Source of the DNA: Methyloversatilis thermotolerans
GTDB lineage: Bacteria; Pseudomonadota; Gammaproteobacteria; Burkholderiales; Rhodocyclaceae
Direction of reading: 5' to 3'
NCBI RefSeq assembly: GCF_000372885.1
Contig: NZ_KB889967.1
Coordinates: forward strand, 2,555,430-2,619,429
DNA length: 64,000 nt
The translations under genes were made by a program, and so were the position numbers. Within the stretch, counting starts at the first letter, position 1. Every line of letters begins with the position of its first letter. Positions 43,156 through 53,179 of the stretch are shown piece by piece. The notes beneath the pieces were generated by a model. The model had not been told where the DNA came from and ran no database searches. It was given only the letters and a program-made list of their open reading frames with translations.

Positions 43156-44352
43156 ATGGCGCGCATACTTTTCTGCTGGGAACTCGGGGGCGACTACGGC
43201 CACCTGTCCCGACTCGTGCCGCTCGCGCTCGAACTGCGGGCACAGGGACACGAGCCGGTATTCGCACTACGCGATCTGATGGGCGCCGAAGCGCTGCTGC
43301 AGCCGCATGACCTGCCCTTCTTCCAGGCACCGCTGTGGATAGGCCAGGTCACCGGGCTGCCACCGGCGGTCAGTTATGCCGAACTGCTGATGCGCTTCGG
43401 CTTCCTGAACGCGCGCGCGCTGACCGGCATCGCGCGCGCCTGGCGCAAGCTGATCGCACAGATCGATCCGGCACTGCTGGTGGTCGATCACGCACCGACC
43501 GCGCTGCTCGCCAGCCGCGGCCTGCCGCTGCGCCGTCTGCACGTGGGCGACGGCTTCTGCATCCCGCCCGCACGTCAGCCGCTGCCCGCCTTCCGCTGGT
43601 GGGAGCCGGCGCCGCTGCGACGGCTTGCCGATTCGGAAGCGCATGTGCTGCGCACCGCCAATGAGGTACTGGCGCTGCTGTCCGCGCCGACGCTGTCGTC
43701 CCTGTCCGATCTGTCGTGCTGCGATGCCGGACTGATGCTCGGCTTCCGCGAACTGGACCCCTATCCCGAACGCGAGGATGCGCTGTGGCTGGGGCCGGTG
43801 TTCGGCCTCGCACACGGTCGCCGCTTCGCGTGGCCGGATGGCGCCGGGCCTCGCGTGTTCGCTTACCTGAAACCTGGCTATGCCGGTCTGGATGCCATGC
43901 TCGCCGCGCTCGCCGACCTGCCGGCTCGAGTGATCGCCCATGTGCCGGGCGTGGCAGCCCGCACTGTTGCGCAGCACAGCCGGAATGCAATGCACATCGA
44001 CAGCGAACCGCTGGATATCGCGCAGGTGCAGCGCGAATGCGATGTCGCGGTCTCGCATGGCGGTTCGGGCACCGTGGCCAGCATGCTGCTGGCCGGCAAA
44101 CCGCTGGTGATCGCGCCAATACAGATGGAACAGGCGATGACCAGCCGGCGTCTCGCACAGCTCGGCATGGCACGCGTGATCGACCCGGATGCGCTTGCTC
44201 ACGCGCCAGCCATATTGCGGGCAGCGCTCGCCGACGACACCATGCGTGCCGCAGCGAAACAGTTCGCCGCCCGCCATGGCGACTATTCGATGGCGCTGAC
44301 GGTGCGCCGCGCGGTCGAACAATGCACCGCCCTTCTGGGAGCTTCGGCATGA
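43156..44352 (+). CDS. UDP-glycosyltransferase-like protein (MGT/GT1 type)
   Basis: A 398-residue GT-B enzyme and paralogue of the gene at 39528: CWELGGDYGHLSRLVPLALE, VVDHAPTALLASRG and VSHGGSGTVASMLLAGKPLV match position for position in character. It overlaps the next glycosyltransferase (ATGA), so the two act in one unit. No start other than 43156 gives a proper N-domain. Confidence 0.85.
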   Translation: MARILFCWELGGDYGHLSRLVPLALELRAQGHEPVFALRDLMGAEALLQPHDLPFFQAPLWIGQVTGLPPAVSYAELLMRFGFLNARALTGIARAWRKLIAQIDPALLVVDHAPTALLASRGLPLRRLHVGDGFCIPPARQPLPAFRWWEPAPLRRLADSEAHVLRTANEVLALLSAPTLSSLSDLSCCDAGLMLGFRELDPYPEREDALWLGPVFGLAHGRRFAWPDGAGPRVFAYLKPGYAGLDAMLAALADLPARVIAHVPGVAARTVAQHSRNAMHIDSEPLDIAQVQRECDVAVSHGGSGTVASMLLAGKPLVIAPIQMEQAMTSRRLAQLGMARVIDPDALAHAPAILRAALADDTMRAAAKQFAARHGDYSMALTVRRAVEQCTALLGASA

Positions 44353-46046
44353 GCAGGCCCACCTTTTCCGTCGTGATCTGCAATTACAACTACGCGCGCT
44401 TCGTCGCGGACGCGGTAAACAGCGTACTGAGCCAGGACTACCCTGCAGAGCTGGTCGAGGTCATCGTGGTCGACGACGGCTCCACCGACGGATCCCTGAG
44501 CGTGCTCGAGCGCTATCGCGATCACCCGCAGGTCCGTTGCATCAGCCAGCCCAACCGCGGACAGACCGCGGCCTGCGAGGCGGGCGTGCGGGCCGCCGGC
44601 AACGAATTCATCTGCCTGCTCGATTCGGATGACCTGTGCCTGCCGCAGCGATTGAGCCGGGTTTCCGCGTGGATAGTGGCCAGCGGCGTGGAGCGCGAAC
44701 GCCTGTTCCTGTGTCATGACCTGCTGTTGCGCGACGACCGGAGCGGCGAAACGGTCGAGCAGCGCTGGTTCGACATCGTCGGCATCCGTGCGCTGGGCGC
44801 GCGCTACGATCTTGACGGGCCGCCCATGTTCTTCCCGTTCTCGGTTCCCGCCGGACTGGTGTTTTCGCGCGCATTGCTCGCGCGCTGCCTGGAAGGCATC
44901 CCGCCCTGGGTGTTCCCGCGTGGCACCGATGGGGTGCTCTGTCCGGCGGCGCTCGTGCTGGCGGGAGAGGTGCATTACCTGCACGAGCCGCTCGGTCTCT
45001 ACCGCATCCACGCCGACAATGAATTCGCCAGCCTGCAGGGCGGTCGCTACACGCCGCGCATCGATCTGCGTGACCGCACGCCACGGCAACTGCATTTCCT
45101 CGACCAATGGATAGACACCGCCGGCTTGCCGCCCGCACAGCGGGCGCGCGCACGCGGCTACTTCCGTCGCTGGGAACGCTTGCAGCGAACGCCGACACCG
45201 GACCGCGGATGCAGCTCGCCCAGGGTGAGCGTCGCGCTGGTCGGCGACGCGGAGGCACGAGCGCTCGCCGCCAGCGCGGATTCCATCGCCGCGCTTCACT
45301 ACGCGCACCTGGAGGCGCTGCTGCCGGAATCCGGCATTGCGCAGCCCGACTCGACCAGGTTCGCCCTGCTCAGCCTGACCGGCATGCCCGGTACCGGGCT
45401 GCATGCGTTGATCGCGGCGCTGCGCGCCGCGAGTGGCGACTTCATCGTGTTCCTGCCGGCGGGCGATCGCCTTGACCGCGACTTCATCGACCGTCATCTT
45501 CATTACCGCATGCATGGCGCGCTGGTCGGGGTCAGTTGTTCCGACATCCGCCTGCTCGCGCCGGACGGGGCACTGCTGCATTCGGATGCCTACATGCGCA
45601 GCGGCGCGTGGCAACAGCCGGTGCAGCAGGTGCCGCCGCTGGCGAGCACGCTCGCACAATGGGCGGCTCCGCCACTGGCCGCCTGCATGTTCGATCGTCG
45701 GCTTCTGGCCGAAGCCCTCGCCGGCATCGACACCGACGCGTTGCCGGCCGACATGGTGCATGCCGGTGGCTGGCTGCCGGTGCAACTGGCCCTGCACCTG
45801 ACCGGCATGCTGCGTTTTCGCGAAACGCTGTCAGGCGTTGTGTGCCGGGAAGGCGGGCAGGCCAGCTACGGCTGGCTGTCGGCGCCGCACCGCCTGGACG
45901 GCTCGCTGGTCGATGCGCCGCTTGCGGGCGCGGGCCACTGGTTCGCGGACTGGAAAAGAAAAAAGGCCGACTGGCTGGGACGCACCCTGCCGCCGGCCTG
46001 GCATCGCCGTTTCGACGCCTGGCTGGACGCCCAGCGGACGAACTGA
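44349..46046 (+). CDS. GT2 glycosyltransferase with second degenerate GT-A domain
   Basis: A 565-residue protein. The N-terminal domain (~1-280) is a complete GT2: SVVICNYNYARFVADAV, IVVDDGSTDGSL and LLDSDDLCLPQR. The C-terminal half (~300-480) repeats the GT-A pattern with RVSVALVGDAEARA and ASGDFIVFLPAGDRLDRDF, but lacks a clean DxD. It may be a two-site polymerising enzyme or have one structural domain. It is coupled to the UDP-glycosyltransferase upstream. Confidence 0.8.
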   Translation: MSRPTFSVVICNYNYARFVADAVNSVLSQDYPAELVEVIVVDDGSTDGSLSVLERYRDHPQVRCISQPNRGQTAACEAGVRAAGNEFICLLDSDDLCLPQRLSRVSAWIVASGVERERLFLCHDLLLRDDRSGETVEQRWFDIVGIRALGARYDLDGPPMFFPFSVPAGLVFSRALLARCLEGIPPWVFPRGTDGVLCPAALVLAGEVHYLHEPLGLYRIHADNEFASLQGGRYTPRIDLRDRTPRQLHFLDQWIDTAGLPPAQRARARGYFRRWERLQRTPTPDRGCSSPRVSVALVGDAEARALAASADSIAALHYAHLEALLPESGIAQPDSTRFALLSLTGMPGTGLHALIAALRAASGDFIVFLPAGDRLDRDFIDRHLHYRMHGALVGVSCSDIRLLAPDGALLHSDAYMRSGAWQQPVQQVPPLASTLAQWAAPPLAACMFDRRLLAEALAGIDTDALPADMVHAGGWLPVQLALHLTGMLRFRETLSGVVCREGGQASYGWLSAPHRLDGSLVDAPLAGAGHWFADWKRKKADWLGRTLPPAWHRRFDAWLDAQRTN

Positions 46047-46051
46047 ACCGG

Positions 46052-46828
46052 TCAGCGTTCGACGAATGCCCGCTCGATCACGTAATCACCCGGCTCGCCA
46101 ATCCCCGGAGAGATGACGAAGCCGCGCTCGTCGAGCAGGTCGGCCGTGTCCTTGTTCATGCTCGGGCTGCCGCAGATCATGGCGCGGTCGGTTTCCGGAT
46201 TCAGCGGCGGCAGGCCCAGATCGTCGGTCAGCTTGTTGCTCTTGATCAGGTCGGTCAGACGCCCCTGGTTGCGGAAGGGCTCACGCGTAACGCTGGGATA
46301 GTAGAGCAGCTTGTCGCGGACGAATTCGCCCAAGAATTCGTCGTTGGGGAGCTCGTTCTGGATGAAATCCTGGTAGGCCAGCTCATTCACGTGGCGCACG
46401 CCATGGAACAGGATCACCTTGTCGAAGCGCTCGTAGGCCTCCGGATCGCGGATCAGGCTCAGGAAGGGCGCAAGGCCGGTACCGGTGCCGAACAGGTAAA
46501 GATGCTTGCCCGGCTTGAGGTCATCCAGCACCAGCGTGCCGGTCGGCTTGCGTCCGACCAGGATCTGGTCCCCCGGCTGCAGATGCTGCAGGCGCGAGGT
46601 GAGCGGACCGTTCTGCACCTTGATGCTGAAGAACTCGAGGTGCTCCTCGTAGTTCGCGCTGGCGATGCTGTAAGCACGCAGCAGCGGCTTGCCTTCGGCC
46701 TCGAGACCTATCATGACGAAATGACCGTTGCGGAAACGCAAGGACGGATCGCGCGTGGTCTTGAAACTGAACAGGGTGTCGTTCCAGTGGTGAACGCTGA
46801 GTACTTTTTCGGGTGCGACGGCAGCCAT
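46052..46828 (-). CDS. fpr: Ferredoxin-NADP+ reductase
   Basis: A 258-residue FAD enzyme. LLRAYSIASANYEEHLEF binds FAD, LFGTGTGLAPFLSLIRDPE binds NADP and MICGSPSMNKDTADLLDERG is the C-terminal block with a terminal VER. It supplies reduced ferredoxin or handles oxidative stress. An in-frame start 33 bp upstream is less likely. It interrupts the glycosyltransferase cluster on the opposite strand. Confidence 0.93.
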   Translation of the reverse strand: MAAVAPEKVLSVHHWNDTLFSFKTTRDPSLRFRNGHFVMIGLEAEGKPLLRAYSIASANYEEHLEFFSIKVQNGPLTSRLQHLQPGDQILVGRKPTGTLVLDDLKPGKHLYLFGTGTGLAPFLSLIRDPEAYERFDKVILFHGVRHVNELAYQDFIQNELPNDEFLGEFVRDKLLYYPSVTREPFRNQGRLTDLIKSNKLTDDLGLPPLNPETDRAMICGSPSMNKDTADLLDERGFVISPGIGEPGDYVIERAFVER

Positions 46829-46928
46829 GGCGGAATAAGAACGGGATTGCGGATGGCGCATTTATAGCGCCGCGGCGCAGCATAACTCAATACGCAAAAA
46901 CACAATGATTCAATAACCTTGAGTTATC

Positions 46929-48032
46929 TCAAGCCCGGGTCTGGCCGTCCGGCTCGCTCTGCTCCTGCAGCCAGCGCAGCAAGGGAGCAAAGCACTTCTC
47001 TTGTGTGAAACGGCTGCGCGCATAGCGATGCGCCGCATCCGCCAGCTCGGCACGGCGCTCCGGGGATCGCAGCAGATCGAGGCACGCCTGCGCAAACGTG
47101 TCGGCCTCGTCCGCCACAATGAAGGCGCGCCCGGCCCCATCCTCCAGTCCGCGCGCGCCTTCACGCGTGGTCACAAGAGGCAGGCCGGACGCCAGCGCCT
47201 CCACGGTCTTGATCTTGAGGCCGGAACCCCAGAAGACGGGATTGATGGCTATGTCGATGCCCGACCACAGCGCGACAGTGTCGGGCACGATGCCGCGCGA
47301 GTGCATGCCCATCGGCAGGCATCCGGCCATCCCGACGGCCAGCGGGCCGGCCAGCGCGAGGCTTGCGCCGCTGTCGGCCAGATCGGGCCAAACACGCTCG
47401 GCGAACCAGCGGAAGCCGCGGACATTCGCTTCACGCTGACTCGCGGCATAGCCGATGACGTGTTGCAGAGGGCGCACCGGCTGCCGAGGCAGGCACACCG
47501 GATGCGGCACGCACAGTGCGCGCTCGCCCAGCACCGCGGACACACGCGCGCAGTCGTCGGGCTGTATCAGCAGCACGCGGTCGTAGTGCTTGAGATAGTT
47601 CATTTCCTGCTCGAAACCGAGCGCCTCTTCGACCGCCACGCCCGCCCGCCGGCGCGATGCCGCGCAGTCGCTCACCAGGTCGTGCGTATCCATCACGATG
47701 CGCACGCCGGGCGGCAGCGCCTGGCGCAGGAAATCAGCCTGCAGGCGCGACAGCACTACCACCTGGGGCCGCAACCGCGCGCACAGCGACGCCACCTCAT
47801 GAATCAGCATGCCGGCGGCTGGCCGGTGCACGCGGCCTCCCAGCAGCAGGTATGGATGGGGCGACGCGCCGACCGCCGCCTGCGCCCCCGCATCCAGCGG
47901 CGAAGGGAAAAACACGGTCAGTTCGACCGCCTCCGCCAGCGACGCCACCAACGCTGCGGTCCGCGTGGCTTCGCCGTTTCCCGGTTGCCAGTAGCGGCTT
48001 CGGGTGATGAACAGGAGTTTCGGTCGGCACAT
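46929..48032 (-). CDS. GT4-family glycosyltransferase
   Basis: A 367-residue GT-B enzyme and paralogue of the gene at 40809 ([47 protein letters not shown]). An alternative start 90 bp upstream adds an unlikely tail. It marks the right-hand end of the glycosyltransferase cluster and is divergent from ilvD. Confidence 0.85.
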   Translation of the reverse strand: MCRPKLLFITRSRYWQPGNGEATRTAALVASLAEAVELTVFFPSPLDAGAQAAVGASPHPYLLLGGRVHRPAAGMLIHEVASLCARLRPQVVVLSRLQADFLRQALPPGVRIVMDTHDLVSDCAASRRRAGVAVEEALGFEQEMNYLKHYDRVLLIQPDDCARVSAVLGERALCVPHPVCLPRQPVRPLQHVIGYAASQREANVRGFRWFAERVWPDLADSGASLALAGPLAVGMAGCLPMGMHSRGIVPDTVALWSGIDIAINPVFWGSGLKIKTVEALASGLPLVTTREGARGLEDGAGRAFIVADEADTFAQACLDLLRSPERRAELADAAHRYARSRFTQEKCFAPLLRWLQEQSEPDGQTRA

Positions 48033-48120
48033 GGCGGATGAGGAGCGGGGCAGGATGACAGGGCAAGATCGATGCGGGCCGGCTAGAATTCTTTCTTTAC
48101 CCGATTCTGCAGGAGCTTCC

Positions 48121-49971
48121 ATGCCCGCCTACCGTTCCCGTACCTCCACCCACGGCCGCAACATGGCCGGCGCCCGCGCGCTGTGGCGCGCCACCGGCAT
48201 GAAGGACGGCGATTTCGGCAAGCCCATCATCGCCATCGCGAACAGCTTCACCCAGTTCGTGCCGGGCCATGTCCACCTGAAGGACCTGGGTCAGATGGTG
48301 GCGCGCGAAATCGAGGCAGCGGGCGGCGTGGCCAAGGAATTCAACACCATCGCGGTGGATGACGGCATCGCCATGGGTCACGGCGGCATGCTGTATTCGC
48401 TGCCCTCGCGCGATCTCATCGCCGACAGTGTCGAATACATGGTGAATGCCCATTGCGCGGACGCGCTGGTGTGCATTTCCAATTGCGACAAGATCACGCC
48501 CGGCATGCTGATGGCGGCACTGCGCCTGAACATCCCGACCGTGTTCGTATCCGGTGGCCCGATGGAAGCGGGCAAGGTGAACTGGGGCCAGAAGATCATC
48601 GCGGTGGACCTGGTCGACGCCATGGTGAAGGGCGCCGACAGCAATTGTTCGGACGAGGAAGCGGAGGCCTACGAGCGCAGCGCCTGTCCCACCTGCGGCT
48701 CGTGCTCGGGCATGTTCACCGCGAACTCGATGAACTGCCTGACCGAAGCACTCGGCCTGTCGCTGCCGGGCAACGGTTCGGTGCTGGCCACCCACGCGGA
48801 TCGCAAGGCGCTGTTCCTGCGTGCCGGCCGGCTGGCGGTCGAACTGGCCCGCCGCTATTACGAACAGGAGGATGCCTCGGTGCTGCCGCGCGCCATCGCC
48901 AGCTTCCAGGCGTTCGAGAATGCAATGGCGCTGGACGTTTCGATGGGTGGCTCGACCAATACCGTGCTGCACCTGCTGGCAGCGGCCAGGGAAGCCGGCG
49001 TGGATTTCACCATGGCCGACATCGACCGCATTTCGCGGCGCGTGCCCTGCCTGTCCAAGGTGGCGCCAGCCAAGTCCGATGTGCACATGGAGGACGTGCA
49101 CCGCGCAGGCGGCATCATGGCCATCCTGGGCGAACTGGATCGCGCCGGCCTCATCCACCGCAATCTGCCCACGGTGCACAGCCGCACGCTGGGCGAGGCG
49201 CTGGATACCTATGACGTGATGCGCACACGCGACGAGGCGATCCACGACTTCTACCGTGCCGCCCCCGGCGGCGTGCCGACCCAGGTCGCGTTCTCGCAGG
49301 ATCGCCGCTACCCCGAGCTGGATCTGGATCGCACTCACGGCGTGATCCGCAACAAGGCCAATGCCTTCAGCCAGGACGGCGGACTGGCCGTGCTCTACGG
49401 CAATATCGCCGAGCGCGGCTGCATCGTGAAAACCGCCGGCGTGGACGATTCCATCCTGAAGTTCAGCGGCACCGCCCGTGTGTACGAGAGTCAGGACGAC
49501 GCGGTGGCCGGCATCCTCGGCGACGAGGTGAAGGCGGGCGAGGTGGTGGTGATCCGCTATGAAGGCCCGAAGGGCGGCCCCGGCATGCAGGAAATGCTGT
49601 ACCCGACCAGCTACCTGAAGTCCAAGGGACTGGGCAAGGCGTGCGCGCTGCTCACCGACGGGCGTTTCTCCGGCGGCACCTCCGGCCTGTCCATCGGTCA
49701 CGCCTCGCCGGAAGCGGCGCAGGGCGGCCTGATCGCACTGGTGCAGGACGGGGACCGCATCGACATCGACATTCCGAACCGCACCATCCATCTCGCGGTG
49801 GACGAAGCCGAACTGGCGCGCCGCAAGGCCGCCGAAGAAGCGCGCGGCGACGCGGCATGGACGCCGAAAAACCGCCAACGCATCGTGTCCGCCGCCCTGC
49901 AGGCCTACGCGCTGATGACCACCAGCGCTGATACCGGCGCGGTGCGCGATCTGAATCAGTTGCGCCGTTGA
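48121..49971 (+). CDS. ilvD: Dihydroxy-acid dehydratase IlvD
   Basis: A 616-residue Fe-S dehydratase of valine, leucine and isoleucine synthesis. Cluster cysteines in [12 protein letters not shown] and [19 protein letters not shown], the [17 protein letters not shown] block and [20 protein letters not shown] near the end are diagnostic. AGGAG lies 8 bp before the ATG. ilvA is in the same window at 57.4 kb. The EamA gene follows with a 4-bp overlap. Confidence 0.97.
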   Translation: MPAYRSRTSTHGRNMAGARALWRATGMKDGDFGKPIIAIANSFTQFVPGHVHLKDLGQMVAREIEAAGGVAKEFNTIAVDDGIAMGHGGMLYSLPSRDLIADSVEYMVNAHCADALVCISNCDKITPGMLMAALRLNIPTVFVSGGPMEAGKVNWGQKIIAVDLVDAMVKGADSNCSDEEAEAYERSACPTCGSCSGMFTANSMNCLTEALGLSLPGNGSVLATHADRKALFLRAGRLAVELARRYYEQEDASVLPRAIASFQAFENAMALDVSMGGSTNTVLHLLAAAREAGVDFTMADIDRISRRVPCLSKVAPAKSDVHMEDVHRAGGIMAILGELDRAGLIHRNLPTVHSRTLGEALDTYDVMRTRDEAIHDFYRAAPGGVPTQVAFSQDRRYPELDLDRTHGVIRNKANAFSQDGGLAVLYGNIAERGCIVKTAGVDDSILKFSGTARVYESQDDAVAGILGDEVKAGEVVVIRYEGPKGGPGMQEMLYPTSYLKSKGLGKACALLTDGRFSGGTSGLSIGHASPEAAQGGLIALVQDGDRIDIDIPNRTIHLAVDEAELARRKAAEEARGDAAWTPKNRQRIVSAALQAYALMTTSADTGAVRDLNQLRR

Positions 49972-50819
49972 CTGAGGCGACATCGCCGCTGCGCATCGCC
50001 GCGCTTACCGCGCTGGCAATGCTGGCCTTCGCCGCCAATTCACTGCTGAACCGGCTCGCACTCGCCGAGACGGCGATGGACGCCGCGAGCTTCACGCTGG
50101 TTCGCATCGCCTCCGGCGCCCTCGTGCTGTGGCTGCTCGTGCGCCGTCAGTCCACCGCACGCATGGCCGGCGACTGGCCGGGAGCGGCCGCTCTGTTCAT
50201 CTATGCAGCCGCCTTTTCGTATGCCTACCGGGAACTGGCTGCCGGCACCGGCGCACTGCTTCTGTTCGGGACGGTGCAACTGACCATGATGGGCACCGGG
50301 TTTTTCCGGGGAGAACGCCTGACGCCGGTCCAGACGGCGGGCTTCGTGCTGGCCTTGCTGGGTCTGGGGGTGCTGCTGGCGCCCGGCGTCACCGCGCCCC
50401 CGGCCGAAGCCGCCATCCTGATGGCGCTGGCCGGTCTGGCCTGGGGCGTGTATTCCCTGCGCGGCAGGCACGCGCGGGGTACGCCTCTGGCCATGACCGC
50501 GGGCAATTTCGCGCGCGCCGTCCCCATGGCCGTCGGCCTGTCCATGGCGGCGGCAGGGCAGGCGCGCATCGACCCGTCGGGCATGATGTATGCCGTGCTG
50601 TCGGGCGCCCTCGCCTCCGGCGTCGGCTACGCCATCTGGTACAGCGCACTGCGTGGCCTGAGCGCTACGCGGGCGGCCAGCGTGCAATTGTCGGTGCCGG
50701 TGATCGCCGCACTGGGCGGCGCCTTGCTGCTGTCGGAAACGCTCACGCTGCGCCTGCTGCTGGCATCCATCGCGACGCTGGGTGGCATCGCCCTGGTCAT
50801 CCTCGCACGCCGGAACTGA
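49968..50819 (+). CDS. EamA/DMT family transporter
   Basis: A 283-residue permease with ten hydrophobic helices in two EamA repeats ([12 protein letters not shown]... and [15 protein letters not shown]). TTG start coupled to the ilvD stop. Family members export amino acids or metabolites; coupling to ilvD hints at a branched-chain metabolite, which is only an inference. Confidence 0.85.
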   Translation: MTEATSPLRIAALTALAMLAFAANSLLNRLALAETAMDAASFTLVRIASGALVLWLLVRRQSTARMAGDWPGAAALFIYAAAFSYAYRELAAGTGALLLFGTVQLTMMGTGFFRGERLTPVQTAGFVLALLGLGVLLAPGVTAPPAEAAILMALAGLAWGVYSLRGRHARGTPLAMTAGNFARAVPMAVGLSMAAAGQARIDPSGMMYAVLSGALASGVGYAIWYSALRGLSATRAASVQLSVPVIAALGGALLLSETLTLRLLLASIATLGGIALVILARRN

Positions 50820-50958
50820 TCCATCGGCGCGGGACACTGGCCACCGGCGAGGGTGAAGTGTCGGCGGTGTGTGGACGCTGGCAGCGAAGCGTGACAGCCG
50901 GTAGCGGCCCGCAGCCGCTTTCCGCCCACACGCGGTCGCTGCGTAGCGCGGGCATGCC

Positions 50959-52179
50959 TCAAAGTGCCGCCACCGCGCGGACACGCGCGGCATGCACTGC
51001 CTGCGCGATGGCCGCACCGCCCGCCTTGCCGGCGGAGGCCATCTCGCCTGCGATGGCACCGGCATCGACCGATCTGATCGCCTCGACCGCAGCCTGCACG
51101 ATGGCGGCCTGCGGATAACCGGCCTCGTCGCGCCCGGGGCGACTGCGCGCGTCCGCTTCGCAGGCGAGCAGGATGTCCGCCAGTCTGCCGGGCTTGCGCA
51201 TCACATCCAGCCGCTCCAGCAGCTTCACCATGGTGTCCGCGCGCAACTCGGCGGCACGGTGCACATGGGTGTGTTCCTGCGCCACCAGGCGCGCGATGTC
51301 GGCGATGTCCACCGGTACGCGCAGCCGCTCGGCCAGCTCGCGCGCCAGCTTCGCGCTGCGCACCTCATGTGCGATGTGGCGGGGCCATTCATGCTGCGGC
51401 GTCGTACCCTTGCCCAGATCGTGCGCCACCAGGGCCCAGCGCGTCGCCAGCGAAGCGCCGTGTGCCGCCGCCCAGTCCAGACATTGCAGCAGGTGCAGCC
51501 CGGTGTCGATTTCCGGGTGATGCTGCGGCGGCTGCGGCACACCGAACAGCCGGTCCACCTCGGGCAGCACGGCACGCAGCGCGCCGCTCGCACGCAATAC
51601 CTCGATCATGCGCGAAGGTCGGGCTTCCATCAGGCCACGCGACAGCTCTTGCCATACCCGCTCGGCCACCAGCGCGTCGGCCTCGCCCGCCTCCACCATG
51701 TCGCGCATCAGCCCCATGGTTTCCGACGCCACGGTGAAATCGTGAAAGCGCGCGGCAAAACGCGCCACACGCAGGATGCGCACCGGATCCTCGACGAAGG
51801 CATCGCTCACGTGACGCAGCAGGCGCGCGGCAATGTCGGCGCGTCCTCCGTAAGGATCGGTCAGCGTCCCGTCCTCGGCCCGCGCGATGGCGTTGATGGT
51901 GAGATCGCGCCGCCGCAGGTCCTGCTCCAGCGTGACCGACGCATCGGCATGGAACACGAAGCCGCGATAGCCGGGCGCAGTCTTGCGCTCGGTGCGTGCG
52001 AGCGCGTACTCCTCGTGCGTCACCGGATGCAGGAATACCGGGAAATCGCGGCCGACCGGGATATAGCCGCCCGCCACCATGTCTTCCGGCGTGGCGCCCA
52101 CGACCACCCAGTCGCGGTCGCCGGGCGGCAGACCCATCAACTCGTCGCGGACCGAACCGCCGACCCGGTAGACGTCCAC
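50959..52179 (-). CDS. cca: CCA tRNA nucleotidyltransferase with HD domain
   Basis: A 406-residue enzyme that builds and repairs the 3' CCA of tRNA. YRVGGSVRDELMGLPPGDRD carries the GS...DxD nucleotidyltransferase motif. RRRDLTINAIA and DPVRILRVARFAARF are further head-domain motifs. HD phosphohydrolase residues are in LVAHDLGKGTTP. GTG start. The stop is met 1 bp before the NDUFA9-like gene region, so they are adjacent and co-directional. Confidence 0.96.
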   Translation of the reverse strand: MDVYRVGGSVRDELMGLPPGDRDWVVVGATPEDMVAGGYIPVGRDFPVFLHPVTHEEYALARTERKTAPGYRGFVFHADASVTLEQDLRRRDLTINAIARAEDGTLTDPYGGRADIAARLLRHVSDAFVEDPVRILRVARFAARFHDFTVASETMGLMRDMVEAGEADALVAERVWQELSRGLMEARPSRMIEVLRASGALRAVLPEVDRLFGVPQPPQHHPEIDTGLHLLQCLDWAAAHGASLATRWALVAHDLGKGTTPQHEWPRHIAHEVRSAKLARELAERLRVPVDIADIARLVAQEHTHVHRAAELRADTMVKLLERLDVMRKPGRLADILLACEADARSRPGRDEAGYPQAAIVQAAVEAIRSVDAGAIAGEMASAGKAGGAAIAQAVHAARVRAVAAL

Positions 52180-53136
52180 TCAGCGATGCGCCCGCGAACG
52201 CGCCAGTTCGAACCGGTCGGTCGGCCGGAAATCCACCAGGCAATCGGCGATCTCGTTATCCAGGATGGCAGGTGCGAACCCGAAGGGCAGCGAGCAACCC
52301 GCCTCGCACACGCTGTCGACCTGCATGGAACGCAGGTTGTCGCGCGACATGAGCGTGGGTCCGGGCGCCAGTTCGAGGGCAAGAGCCTGCAGTTGGGCGA
52401 GCGGTCCGGGCAGGCCGATCACGCAGCGTTCCGAGCCTATGGCGCGTCCGGTCATCTTCACCAGTTCTCGCATGGTGTAGACGCGCGGACCGCACAGCGA
52501 ATACGTCTGTCCGATGGCCTCCTCGCTGCCCAGCGCATGCACGATGCAGCGCGCGACATCGCGTACCGACACCGGCTGATAGCGCGTGTCGGCACCGGCC
52601 AGCGGCATCACCGGGAACTTCTTCAGCAAGGAGGCGAACAGGCGCAGGAAGCACTGGCCATTGCCATAGATGAGTGACGGACGGAACACCGTCCAGTCCA
52701 CACCACTGGCGCGCACGGCCGTTTCACCGGCGGCCTTGGAACGCAGATAGCCGGAGGGCGCATTGTCGGCCGCTCCGAGTGCGCTCACGTGAACGACGCG
52801 GCGCACGCCGGCGGCCTGCGCCGCCGCAGCGACCGCGCGCGGCAGTGCGACGTGCGCGCGCTCGAAATCGCGCCCCCAGGGCTGACCGGAGCGCGAATGC
52901 AGGATGCCGACGCAGTTCACAACGGCATCGACGCCGTGCATCAGGCGAGCCAGTTGCACCGGGTCATGCACGTCGGCGTCGACCACATCGACCATGGGCA
53001 GCAGGATGAGATGCTTCGCTCGGTCGCGTCGGCGGGTGGGTACGACCATGCGCACATTGCGCTCGGCCAGCAGGCTGGCAACATGGCTGCCGACGAAGCC
53101 GGAGCCGCCGATCAGCAGGACGGTGTTCGGGAACAT
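52180..53136 (-). CDS. NAD(P)-binding SDR protein, complex I NDUFA9-like
   Basis: A 318-residue atypical short-chain dehydrogenase. VLLIGGSGFVGSHVASLL is the N-terminal Rossmann motif, and VHVSALGAADNAPSGYLRSK has the YxxxK-like pair in NDUFA9/epimerase style. DTRYQPVSVRDVARCI is the usual extended-SDR block. GGAG precedes the ATG. It sits between cca and slt, a placement common in betaproteobacteria. Enzymatic substrate unknown. Confidence 0.88.
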   Translation of the reverse strand: MFPNTVLLIGGSGFVGSHVASLLAERNVRMVVPTRRRDRAKHLILLPMVDVVDADVHDPVQLARLMHGVDAVVNCVGILHSRSGQPWGRDFERAHVALPRAVAAAAQAAGVRRVVHVSALGAADNAPSGYLRSKAAGETAVRASGVDWTVFRPSLIYGNGQCFLRLFASLLKKFPVMPLAGADTRYQPVSVRDVARCIVHALGSEEAIGQTYSLCGPRVYTMRELVKMTGRAIGSERCVIGLPGPLAQLQALALELAPGPTLMSRDNLRSMQVDSVCEAGCSLPFGFAPAILDNEIADCLVDFRPTDRFELARSRAHR

Positions 53137-53179
53137 GGGGTCTCCAGGTCTGTGCTTCAGGACTCTTGTATCGGGGACA

